In this document: piece by piece, positions 9,862 through 19,773 of the stretch
How positions within the stretch are numbered: the stretch's first letter is position 1
Layout: each line of letters opens with the position of its first letter
Assembly: GCA_040357565.1 (NCBI GenBank)
Contig: JBDODJ010000149.1
Source of the DNA: Cercozoa sp. M6MM
Lineage: Eukaryota > Endomyxa: Ascetosporea
DNA: 26,329 nt
Direction: 5' to 3' (one strand)
Position numbers and translations under genes: made by a program
The notes under the pieces: model-generated
What the model was told of the DNA's origin: nothing
The model's database searches: none
Seen by the model: the letters and a program-made list of their open reading frames with translations, nothing else

Positions 9862-12678
9862 ATGAACATTACTCGTGCACACTTCGCGTCGGTTCTGCCA
9901 CAGGTGGAATCAGCGATCAAGCGTACTGCCAGACTCTGAATAAATTATTATGAGTCGACCTCGTGTACATCTATCTCGATGTGGAACTGTGGAACTGAGC
10001 AGGCGCTTCCTTTCTGGCGGTAGACTGCGAGTTTTCGGGTCTCCATGCTGCAGAGAAATGGCACGGCTTGCAGAGCTGCCAGTTGGACCCGCCTGCGCTG
10101 CGGTACCTCCAGTTGCGTGACGGTGTCGAGCAGTTCCAGCTGATGCAGCTCGGCCTCTGCACCTTCGAGGATATCAATGGTCGCTTGGAAGCCCGGCCTG
10201 TAGGATTTTTTTTTAAAATGTCGAACACTGTCACCTGTACGGTTGAAAGTTACGTTTGGGGAATGTTGGGCAGTTTAACATTCCGGTGTACCCGCCGCAC
10301 AGCAACTCTCGCAACGGACTCGACGCTCGATTCGCTGCGCAGGTGCACCACAGTTTGACCTCCCTGTGTTAGTGTGCATGCCGAGGACATAGGCCTCGTC
10401 GCTGAAGTTCCTGCGACAGCACGGTTTCGACTTCAATGCCTGGATCGACGAGAGCGTTCCCTTCATGAACCGGCCGCAGGAACAGGTGCCACTGTGTCTC
10501 TGTCTCTGTCTTGTTGTGTCAGTTGCCTTTTTGCAGGAGGCTCGACGACTCTTGGAGCAGCAGATGGAACGCTTGGCCCGCAACATGGTGTCTGCTCACT
10601 TCCCGTTCACTTGTCTCTTTTGTCCTGTGCTCGCATGCCCACCTGCCTCCAGAATGAGGAAGTTGTGCCATCGCGTCCGTTCGATGTCAAGTACGTCGAG
10701 GAGGTTTGCCTGTTCATACACATATTGTGGGTTCATATGCTTGTTTGTGCCTCTGCAGTTGAAGGCCAAGCTGGCAGAATTCATCGCCAACACGGCCGAC
10801 GGCGACAAGGCAACGGCCGAGCTGCAACTCGAAACCTCCAACAGTTTCCAGCGTCTGTAATTTTACCTTCCATCAGCGAACCTTCACCTGTGTGTTTGCA
10901 CTTGTCTGTCTGTCTGGTCAGACTGGCCTACCAAGAAGTCCGCCGAACGGAAGGTGCTTGCACATACCTCTGTCTCCTGTTCTCTCTGCGGATGCGCGTG
11001 TGTGTGTGACAGTGCTGCAATGCGAGAAACTGACCCAGGAGGGCAAAAGCAGTCGCTACATGACGTTACGCGTGTCGTTTGCCGAGTCGCCTGTCACGTA
11101 GGCTATGCCTGTGCCTATTGTCAAAAGAGACATTGCGCGACAAAGTACACTGCTTGTGTACGTTTCACTCAGAGTGGAGGAGCGCATCAAACAATCGCTC
11201 GAGATCAAGCGCGCCGAACTCGAGGCGAATCTCCAGGCAGACATTGTACCTTCCGCTTGCCCTGACGGAACAAAGCAACAGGTGTGCAAATTACTGATAC
11301 TGCAGGGCGCGCGACTTGTGTTCGATCTCATGGCCGAAAGTGGCAAGCCTGTCGTTGTGCACAATGGTCTGCTGGATCTGATGCACCTGTACTCGGCCTT
11401 TGTCGAGCCTCTGCCTCAGGTACCCGTCAGTATTAGGAGTAGTTGTTTGTGTGGGGTCACAATGTCTTCCTGTGCCTTAGGATCCCGAGACTTGGCGTGC
11501 CAAGATGCACTCGATCCTGCCCAAGGTGGTGGACACCAAGTGCTTCATCTGGCAAAACCGAGCTGTCACGAGTGACCTGCCATCGACCGCTCTCAGCGAC
11601 CTCGCTGACTCCTCGTGTACTCGTTTACGCTCCAACATACACTCCTTACTTTTCGACTGGGTTTCTTCTGATCAGTCTGCCGCGACCAGGAGAATGTGCA
11701 CTTTGCCGATGGTTTTGATCGCTACGATTTCACCTTCCGCACCGCCGCGTACTGTTCACTGTGGTCGCTTTTTTGTGGTTCGCATTCATGTAGTTCTGCA
11801 CATGCACAGAGAGCAACACATCGGCACGGACAACAATGCCGCCGCGCACGAGGCCGGTTTTGACGCTTTCGTCACTGGCGCTGTGGTACTTGAGTCGAAG
11901 ACAAAATGAGGGGAGTGGGATCTCAGTAACTGTGCTTGTAGTACGCCGGAATCTCGGCCTCGCTGGGTGTTTTTATTTTGGCGGTAAGAGTCTTTGGTGT
12001 TTGGGATGCTTTTTTACTCTGAACAGACAAGAACGACGAGCTGCCGTCATCGCAGGAGGCCACGCAGAAGGTGCTGAACCGCGTCAACATCGTGTTCAAC
12101 CGCTATGAGTTCCCGCTGGACTGTCCTGTTTCGGCACACAACCATGACAACACCCTGTTCTTGAGTTGCACGATGGACAACCAGTCGTACCGATACATTT
12201 CTATGTGCCTAGGGTTAACATTGTTGTGCTGTTGTGTGCTTTGCAGCTTGACCAAGAAGCTGCTGCTGGAGATTGCGCAAACCTCGCTCCAGCGTGAGTC
12301 GACGGAAGGCATCTATGTGCAGACGCGGAGTCGAGAGGTGCTTTCGTATTTCCGTCTGCGGTTCGACTGATTGTTGATGTGACTTGGCTCCAACAGAACG
12401 CTATCCTGGTCGTCGAGGATGCCGACGCTGCCGTGATGGCCACTGTTGCCGCTGCCTTCGAGTCCAAGACCATTGCAGGTATACCGACCACCGTTTCCAG
12501 CTGTGTGATAGTACGGTACAAGGAATGACTCTTGATTGTCACAGCCAAGACTTTCAAGCAGTGGCTGCATGAGACGTGTCCTCCCAAGCGCGAGCGCGAC
12601 ACCGACGTGGCCGAAACCGCTTCGACGGAGCCGCCGACCAAGAAGATTCACGAGCCTGCTGTTCCTGGTGCCCAATGA
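9862..12678 (+). CDS. PARN: Poly(A)-specific ribonuclease PARN, 19 exons
   Basis: PARN is a DEDDh 3'-5' exonuclease that trims poly(A) tails and matures small RNAs. Exons: 9862-9922, 10003-10199, 10274-10342, 10393-10485, 10537-10587, 10653-10703, 10759-10856, 10922-10953, 11013-11073, 11173-11245, 11306-11419, 11481-11616, 11676-11748, 11810-11885, 11942-11966, 12027-12186, 12247-12337, 12397-12478, 12545-12678. They total 1677 nt, 558 aa (human about 639). All catalytic residues appear: Asp28 and Glu30 in AVDCEFSG, Asp286 in LLDLMH, His383 and Asp388 in HEAGFDAF. The N-terminus MNITRAHFASVLP and the block ASSLKFLRQHGFDFN also match the family. An R3H-like segment probably spans exons 6-9, and an RRM-like region follows the nuclease core in exons 16-18. 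The tail is short and basic. The exon 9/10 junction is the weakest. Confidence 0.93.
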
Positions 12679-12904
12679 GCGTTATGAGTGCGCGTGAACC
12701 AAGCCAGCGTTGCGTTTGCCTAGCCTAGCTGGGCGCCGCTGGGCAAGGTGCGTAGTGGTTTTGTTTAACGTCGACGTCGGTTGCGTTGCCACATCTGAAA
12801 CTGCCGTGCGCTAGCGCTGGCTGTTTAATTAATTGAAACCAAACCAATCGGGGAATTGAATCGAATCGAATTTGCATTTAAAACTCACAGCACCTAACGT
12901 CAGT
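12679..12904. other. Convergent 3' region, PARN and GPATCH4
   Basis: 226 bp between two stop codons facing each other. It contains an AT-rich block (about 12824-12886) with a repeated CGAAT motif. No gene or clear poly(A) signal seen. Confidence 0.55.
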
Positions 12905-14586
12905 TCAACTTGAAGATGTCTTGGTTTTCTTGTCCTTCTTGCGCTGCTTCTTGTCCTTCTTGCCCTTCTTTTGCTTTCGCTTCTTCTTGGCGGGCTCAGT
13001 GTCGACGGACTCGACCTCGGTGCTGTTGCTGTTGACGTCGTCGACATCTTCAGAAATCTCGCGTCTGGCGCGTTTCTTGGCCTCCTTCTTGGCCTTCTTG
13101 GCTTCCTTCTTGGCGCGCTTGGCCTCTTTCTTGGCCTGTCAAGAGAAAGCACAAATGAAAAGAGACTGATGCTGCAGGAACTCACAAAATAAAAATAAAA
13201 AGGGAACCTTCTTGGCCGCCTTTCGCTCCTTCTTGGAGAGTGTTTTTCCTTCCTCAGCCTTCTTGGCTGCACGGGTACAAGAGGTGTACACTTGTAAGAG
13301 TACAGTTAGATGCCGCCGGGTGTTACCACTGATGGCCTTGTCCCAGCCAGCCTCGCAGTCCATCGCGGCCAGTCGCGCAATCTTGCCGCGACTCCGGTTG
13401 GCGTACCGCGTCGCGAACTCGTCGAAACCTGCCAAAGAGAGAATCATATTGTAATTCAATATGACACAGAGCACAGACAAGAAATAAAGAGTACCCTTTG
13501 GACGTGTGACAACCTCTTTGGCAGCTTCACGCGCGAGTTTCACCGCCTGTGGCAGTTGGAGCTTAGTCAAAAGACAAAGGACACAATGCAGATGTTGCAG
13601 ATACCCTTGAGTCTGCCAGTTGCAGCGCCTCCTTTCGTCGTCGTTCCTCCACCTGCCAGGAGCCAAGCAGAGTACAAAACAAACAACACAAAAAGCAAGG
13701 CGATGAGTGTGTGTGAGAGAGAGAGAGAGCAATACGAACCTTTCGCTGCAAACGAGTCTCCTCGTCAGACTCGTCGTTTCTCTCGTCGTTCTTCTGACCG
13801 TCGCTGCTGCTGTCCTTGTGCTCGTCCGACTGTTGACTGTTGTGTTCTCTCGCCTTTCTTTCTTTCTCCTCCTTGGCTGAAAAACAACACACAACGCATA
13901 GAGACAGAGACAGAGACAGAGACAGAGACAGAGACAGAGACAGAGAGAGAGAAACAGAGAAAAGGATGTGTGTTTAGGAAGTGACCCGCAAGAAGAAGTC
14001 AAAGCAAGCACTGGTACCCTTGATGTCGGTGAGAATGCCGGCATAACGGAACATGCCAAAGTGCAGCTTCCGTCGCTTCTGCTTCTGCAACTGCAACAAC
14101 AACAACAACACACGATTAATAAGAAACAACAACAAAAAACAACAATAAAACAACAAGGACGGGTACCCTCATTTCTGTATCTTCGTCGTGCTTGACCTCC
14201 TCGTCGCCAATCTTGATCTGCATCACACCAAACCTTTCTCTCTCTGTTTGTTAAGTCAAGAAAACGAAGCTACAGCAACGGCCGCCATGGCGTTCTCAAA
14301 GACCGAAAACATTTCGCGTTGGAAGGCCACCTGAAAAATGCACGCGTGCACCATCTGTAGCCACTCTGGGAAAACCTTGATGTACCTGAGAAATCGGGGC
14401 ACCGATACCCTTGGCGCTGGTCTGCAAGGAGTCGGATAAACGCTGTACATTTACACTACTACCACAACTGTTTAGCCATACCTTCTGGCGGATCTTAATG
14501 GCCTTGGTGCGCCCCTCGTTCGTGCGACCAAGGCCGAGACCAGCGCGCCAGCCGCGCTGCTCCATGTACTGCTTGGCCACGTCCAT
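12905..14586 (-). CDS. GPATCH4: G-patch domain protein, GPATCH4-like, 11 exons
   Basis: GPATCH4 is a nucleolar/nuclear G-patch protein. G-patch domains bind and stimulate DEAH-box helicases in RNA processing. Minus-strand exons: 14586-14482, 14421-14386, 14330-14274, 14217-14167, 14090-14018, 13876-13740, 13652-13605, 13546-13495, 13428-13327, 13266-13208, 13135-12905. They total 951 nt, 316 aa, phases consistent. The G-patch lies at the extreme N-terminus (QRGWRAGLGLGR, residues 10-21), as in GPATCH4. Next come KGIGAP, a block resembling the family's FxxxAGxLT segment (FRYAGILTD), an acidic/Arg-rich middle, and KIARLAAM, similar to the family's AKLARLEA. The last 77 residues are extremely Lys-rich with repeated AKKEAKK units, typical of nucleolar proteins. 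Its start faces the SECISBP2-like gene across 237 bp. Confidence 0.85.
13901..13942. repeat. (GACAGA)n hexanucleotide repeat in a GPATCH4 intron
   Basis: About seven GAGACA units in the intron between exons 5 and 6. On the transcript it is a TCTGTC-type pyrimidine-rich array upstream of the acceptor. Confidence 0.93.
14092..14156. repeat. CAA-rich repeat in a GPATCH4 intron
   Basis: CAACAA and similar units occupy the intron between exons 4 and 5. The transcript reads (TTG)n directly before the CAG acceptor. Confidence 0.88.
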
Positions 14587-14823
14587 CTTTCACGAGGCTT
14601 CGCTCAGCGATCTAACGCCGCCTACACGCCACGCTACTAATACTACGCGCAATACGCACGCGTGTGACACCGCTGACTCCTCTCAATGAGCTCGTTCGAC
14701 ACCATTTCTGGACAAGGATTGAGCGCCGGAATAATAATTTTATCATTGTTGCAGGTTGAAAACTCTAGCCCCAGTACTGTACTAAACTCCAAGCAGCTAT
14801 CTTAATCAGATTTAAAACTGCAG
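14587..14823. promoter_or_regulatory. Short divergent promoter, GPATCH4 / SECISBP2-like
   Basis: 237 bp separate two outward-facing start codons. The left part is GC-rich with CACG-type words (about 14625-14675), the right part AT-rich. A shared promoter is inferred from position. Confidence 0.5.
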
Positions 14824-16271
14824 ATGGAAACTAATATATCGACCGAGGAGCGGGAGAGAAGGAAAAGGCGCAACGCAAAAAAGAAAGCCCGGCGACGAAG
14901 GAAAATGGAGAAACGCAACCTCGTGGCCGATGTTGTCGTCGGTGCGGAGGAGTCGGTACAGTCATGCTTCTTCTAGTTCAGTGTCACGTGTCTGGTTTGA
15001 ACAGAAACCGCCAAAACTTCCGGCGAAGAAAGACATCCTACCTGCCCAAAGAAAGGATGAACCACAGACAGTGGCCGAAGTGTTCACGCAGAGTAAACGA
15101 ATCGGCAAGATTCGCACCAAACGGCAGCGAGGTGTTTGAAACGGTATTTTGGGACTAAGTCCGTATGGAAACCTGTCGTAGAGAGCAAGATGAAGCGTGA
15201 AATCGCCAAAGCTCAAAGTTCTGAGCAATCGAGTGCGCAAGATGGTACCTCCACTTATGTGTCCTCTCGATGTTGCAGTTTCTTGTAAGCATGAAACGTT
15301 GATGTATAGTCTGCAGTCAAGTGGAAGGAGTACCGGTCCCTGTGGGTACGCATCGTCAGCGCCACCAAGCAGAGTTTCGCACCGGTACACTGAGTTGTAT
15401 CAACATCCTGATATGCAGTGCACGCCCAGTTAAACAGGTCTGCTGGTGAGGAAGCTGCGCTACTTTCAAGCCAGAGCTAAGCGACCACAAAAACGCGTTT
15501 TTGTTGGGCTCAAGTAAATTGTACTTCCATCGTCTGTGCCAATGTCTTCTCAGTGCTTTAAACTCTTGTTAGAGAAGTACGACAAGGCCTCGAGGATTGT
15601 GCCAGCGCAACCTCGACGAGCAACGTCCGTCCCACTGTTGTTGTGCTGGGTACTTTTGCAAGCTTGTCTTTAAACACGATTGATGTTCGGTTTTTTTGCA
15701 GCCTGTAACTTGTTTGCTCTGCCGCCGGTTGTGAGGTTTGTACACTTCCCCTTTGTGTGCCCAGTGCTCCACTCCAGTTGCTCGTATTGAGTGTAGTGAA
15801 ATCGAGCACATCGTGTCGCTGTGTGAGGCTACCAGTACGCCAGTGTTTCGACTGTTCACTCGTCGCACGATGCCGCTAGCGTTTGTGTCGTTGAAGTCCC
15901 AGGTACTCACATCGCATTGTATCGTTCTCACTTACCCACTGATACATACCATAGAACAAAGCACCTCAAGGACACATGTCGGCGCTACTCATTACCGACA
16001 TCAGGTATACCAACAAAAATGCAATGCTTCTGTCGTCGTTCTGGTATCATAGGTAAACGTTTGTAATCCGAGCAGCGGTGCCGAGCCCTTGTGGAAGCAA
16101 ATGCGGCGCGACTACGAGCGACTCCGGAAGGAGTTTTCGTTGTTCGGATCGACGGATTCTACCTCTCAAGAGATTGAGACAACTTCCTCGCGAGACGGCG
16201 CAGACGAATCGACGAAACACGTGCCACCCCAACGTATTAAGTTTCCTTCCTCCGTCGCAGCACTACGCTAG
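14824..16271 (+). CDS. SECISBP2: SECIS-binding protein 2-like, L7Ae RNA-binding fold
   Basis: SBP2 binds the SECIS element in selenoprotein mRNAs and recruits the selenocysteine elongation factor. Exons I can support: 14824-14955, 15005-15131, 15182-15244, 15317-15345, 15438-15513, 15573-15649, 15702-15730, 15765-15902, 16053-16271. The connection between 15345 and 15438 is unresolved; a small exon may be missing. The N-terminus is strongly basic (KKARRRRKMEKRN). Exons 2-3 are Lys/Arg-rich and resemble the region before the RNA-binding domain. The L7Ae-like domain starts at KRVFVGLKEV (family RLVLGLREV), continues with PTVVVLACN and STPVFRLFTRRTM (family IPFVFALGRKAL), and ends at SSGAEPLWKQMRRDYERLRKEF (family YSGAESLFNKLVELTEEARKAY). 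At roughly 260-300 aa it is far shorter than the human protein but close to the compact insect forms. The alternative is SECISBP2L or another L7Ae relative. Confidence 0.7.
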
Positions 16272-16613
16272 TAGTTAGTAACTGCAGCACTACGCTAGCT
16301 AGTAACGGACGGACGCCCAGGTGGCGGAGTTACAGTACTAGACTCACGTCAAACCGAACATGCGTCACGTGACGGCCGGGACCGCATTCGATTTTCAGTT
16401 GAGAAACTTACTGTAGTTCGGTTGTCGCCTCGCCTATTCACCGTTCTAGATCTGGCGTGATATGTGTATCTTAGTCTACGCTAAGGGCCGTACTAGACCC
16501 TCTGTCACGTACGGTAAACGTCGTCGAACACGCGCCGCTGCTGCTCGAGTCGACTGACTTACGTTAACTGAAAGTGCGGTTGCTTCGCTTCGTTCTATTT
16601 TTGATTGTAAAAC

Positions 16614-16717
16614 TACAGTAAAAACTCAGTAAACCCCGACGTAAAAGCACAGTAATTTCTCAGTAATGCTGCCCGTTTACTGTAATTTTACTCCGTAATT
16701 ACTGAATATTACTGAGT
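16614..16717. repeat. Inverted array of CAGTAA / TTACTG motifs
   Basis: Four CAGTAA words in the left half (about 16614-16657) are followed by TTACTG words in the right half (about 16677-16714). The outer 9-mers ACTCAGTAA (16624-16632) and TTACTGAGT (16709-16717) are exact reverse complements. The array could fold into an imperfect hairpin, as in a small non-autonomous DNA transposon or an unusual 3' end structure. No target-site duplication was identified. Confidence 0.6.
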
Positions 16718-16731
16718 ACTTTGTTCTCGGG

Positions 16732-16747
16732 GCTGCGCCGCGGCAGC
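16732..16747. repeat. GC-rich hairpin followed by an A-rich tract
   Basis: GCTGC and GCAGC form a 5-bp stem around a 6-base loop, followed by AATTAAAAA. It lies just beyond the inverted array and may belong to the same element. Function unknown. Confidence 0.45.
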
Positions 16748-16917
16748 AATTAAAAACACAACGGGAATACATACCAGGTTCCATAGTAGACTGAACTAAC
16801 TCACTGAACACGGGCGAGGCATGTTTGCAACTTTCCTCCCCAGGTGATAGTGGCGTAGCAAACTCCCCGAACTTTCAGTCGCAGCAAAGCTTGTGAGTGT
16901 GCATGTGTGTCCGTTCG

Positions 16918-19565
16918 TCAGTTCGAAACCCAGGGTCCAAGCAACAGTAGCACCGGTAACGACACAAGCCACCCGTGCACTGACAGCGCCATGGCAGCTC
17001 CGTCGTCCATCTTTGTCGACAGGACGCAGCGGCCCTGCTTGCACTGCATCTCGTCGCCGCACGGGACACCGTCGGCAGGTAAGATAGATGAGCCATCGAC
17101 TTCCACCAAGATGCCTGTGGAAGTTTGGCAACACAAAAGTGCGTGGTGTGTATGTGTGTGAGTGTGGGTGTGTGTACTGCACTGTCCGGCGGATCGTTTG
17201 CACACCATTTTTTCGCCTACCCAAAGGATCAACTACAAGTAATAGATTCTAGGGGAGAAAGAAATTGTTACAGATATCATCTCGGCCCCAGTTGGGGTCC
17301 AACCACTCAGAGTTGCACCTGTTAAACCGACCACATAATGTTGCATCACCGTGTCTCTAAATAATCGTGTGCCAAGCTGAAAGTTACGGAACAAAGAAGG
17401 AGCCTTGTGCGTCGAATCCGCGCACTGCCATCGAGTAGCACTCCGCGCCGTAGGAGTGACACAACCCGTCTACACGAATGATGGCACAGATTCAACAACA
17501 GAATGCTCGTGCAGTGGGTTCCAAGTGGGCTGGGTTACTGTAACATTTCCCGACGTAGCCGTCGTAGTCGCAAGCGGTACCGACCTCGAGGGAGACCTAC
17601 TCTCAGACATATCTTTGCACTCGCATTCACTACGCGTTGGAGTGCAAGCATAGTGCTGACCTTTGCAGGACACTTGACCGAGACACCGTCGCACACATGG
17701 TTGTTTTCGAGGCACGGTGCCGCCTTTTGCGACGGTGAGCGACAGATAGTGTCAGCAGCCACCGCGCTGCACGTGCTCGTATCGCAGCAGGCATCGTTGC
17801 TGCTGCAGGCGGCGCTCTCGTGCAGACGGCACTGTGATGGTAACAAACATCATGTCGAGAAAGTTGAATGTCGGGTGCACCCAGGGAGTTTCAAAATTAA
17901 TTTACAGTATTTGCGTCACAGCATGGGCACGAAGAAAGGCCACCGCAGTCGCACTCCTCTACGCTCCTCATATGCATTGCTAGTATTTACAAGACTGAAG
18001 CTTGCAAGCTTGTGTACCATCACCAGACACAAATCCATCGCCGCAGATGCCGGCGGAAGGTGTAGGACGATTTAACAAGCACTGGTCCAAGGTTTGTCTC
18101 GCTCTCTCAGAGAACACGCGCGTCAACAGCGTGTTTTCCGAGCACGAGGACCACTGCCAAACAAACATCATTAATTAAACTGAAGCAAAGGAAAAATTGT
18201 CTATACCGAAGAATTGCACGTAGGACATATCGCAGGCGCCATGATGTAATTCTCCGAGTTGCACGAGTTGTCTTCGCCATCGTGTCCGATTCCCAGGAGG
18301 TGTGCCAACTCGTGCGCGACTAACTTCGCACTGACGTCCACCGAGTCGGAAGTGTGGACTTCGCCCACTGCTACCGCCTGTTCAATCGGTCGACACTGTC
18401 GGATACACAATAACAGGAACGTGTTGGACTGAAGCTACAAGTGGTAAAGAGGAAGCCGGTTTACCAGACCACCAAGCGTGGCAAGTCCCTTGGTGTTGCC
18501 TTCGAATGAGCGACCGCTGAACAGGAAAGTTGCGTCCGTAGTTGCGTCGTGATCGACTCGCCATGCGCCGACAGCAGTCAGCAGATCCTCTGCGTTATTT
18601 GTGCTGCTCGTCATCGTGCTTTGTGTCGTCAGCACTGCGTAGACGTTGATGTTGCTGTTCCAAGGCGCAGTTCGAAAAAGTACCGCTGCGAACATCATCA
18701 CCTCGGCATTGTTTAGCGTCATCTCTTGCGAATTTGAGAACTCCGCCAAGCTGTGAACAAGTGAGTTGAACAGAGTTGTGGGGAAAAGGGGTACTACTGG
18801 GTACTAGGGGGGGGGGGGAGGGTTATACCGAGCGGCATCACTTACGACACCAACGTCGAGGTAGTAAGTGATCTGACCCTCGCTGGTATCCAGCACTCGA
18901 TACTCGATGTTTCGGTTTGCATGCACTGCCTGAGCAAGCTCGCGAGACGACTTGAAGTCAGAAGCGCCTGTGACGCCGCAGGCTCTCTTCTCGCCGCTCT
19001 TGCGTGGGGGAGGCTGTGCCTTTTCCGTACCGAGAGCAGTGGAGACGAAGCGATGCGAGCGCTCGTTTGGGTGCCACACCAGTGTCATACGACGCGAGCC
19101 ACACACTGAAGAAGCTGCGTGGTACTCGCCGACTTTTCCGGCGAGGAAGCAGTTCGAAAACAGCGGCTGCACGCGCGAAAACTCTGTGAGGCAAACCTCG
19201 CGTGAGGAACAACTCAAAAGCTAGGTGTGAAGGGTCCTACCTTTTAAAGTTTTTTGAAAGACAGTCAGCGAAGCGTCGCTGGTTTTGTGGATTGCTGCAT
19301 GAGACTTCAGCTCCCCAAACGCCTGGCAGCAAGGAGGATACGACTGCCGTGATACCTTTTTCCGGCAAACAAGTACCTCAGAAAGCAGACCGCCCGTCAG
19401 AGTTGCATGAGTGATATCATAGTGCCCCTCAACGTCTGCACGCGCTCCAATCCGAACGAGTTCTGCGATCTCGATCTTCAAATCCGCAGACCCCTTTGCG
19501 CCCAAAATAATGGTGCAAAAGTAAAAAAGCACCACAAAAAACTGCCAGTGACCAATAGACATCAT
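16918..19565 (-). CDS. ADAM-family zinc metalloprotease (M12B) with disintegrin and Cys-rich domains
   Basis: ADAMs are cell-surface proteases that shed ectodomains. An N-terminal signal peptide (FFVVLFYFCTIILG) is followed by a prodomain. The protease domain begins at YYLDVGVVSDAAR (end of an exon at 18829), continues in 18750-18465 (FSGRSFEGNTKGLATLG, typical of the family) and 18395-18207, which carries HELAHLLGIGHD (18314-18279), a full HExxHxxGxxHD site, plus a Met-turn YIMAP. The disintegrin region follows in 18153-18018, 17958-17906 (EECDCGG, CCDA) and 17831-17661 (CCDTSTC, VCDGVSVKCP). The Cys-rich region is in 17596-17539, an exon starting at 17469 (joined CYNGLC), a probable exon ending near 17279, and the last exon from 17114 (DGVPCGDEMQCKQGRC). 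The protein ends in a hydrophobic stretch with no cytosolic tail, like a GPI signal. Prodomain splicing (about 19340-19190) is uncertain. Confidence 0.88.
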
Positions 19566-19773
19566 CTCAGCTGGTTGTCAGTTGTGGCTCTTTTCAACAA
19601 ATTAAGCCTACAGTTATGCTGCGAACTGCCTGAGGGCACCAAACGTGCGTCGCCACATTGCACTGCGAAGGGCGATTTTTTGCATTTGATCGATCCGCGA
19701 GTTTGCAAAACAATGCAGTCCTGCTTAGAGTTGAGCAGACCTTCATAGATGAGCGAAGCCCACAGACCTCATC
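19566..19773. promoter_or_regulatory. Short divergent promoter, ADAM / coiled-coil gene
   Basis: 208 bp separate two outward-facing start codons. No named motif recognised. A shared promoter is inferred from position. Confidence 0.45.

Larger units (their letters stand above)
16272..16917. other. Gene-free convergent region with repeat-like structure
   Basis: 646 bp between the SECISBP2-like stop and the ADAM stop on the other strand. No exon recognised. It contains two near-copies of CACTACGCTAG close to the first stop (about 16260-16299), the inverted CAGTAA array and a GC hairpin listed separately. It is the longest clearly gene-free stretch of the window. Confidence 0.6.

Noticed and set aside
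13139-14113. A 324-codon open frame on the minus strand
   Set aside because: It reads through several GPATCH4 introns, including simple repeats. The spliced model gives a coherent G-patch protein with consistent phases.
16919-16940. GTTCGAAACCC, resembling a tRNA T-loop
   Set aside because: It is the antisense of the last ADAM codons and has no matching acceptor or anticodon stems around it.
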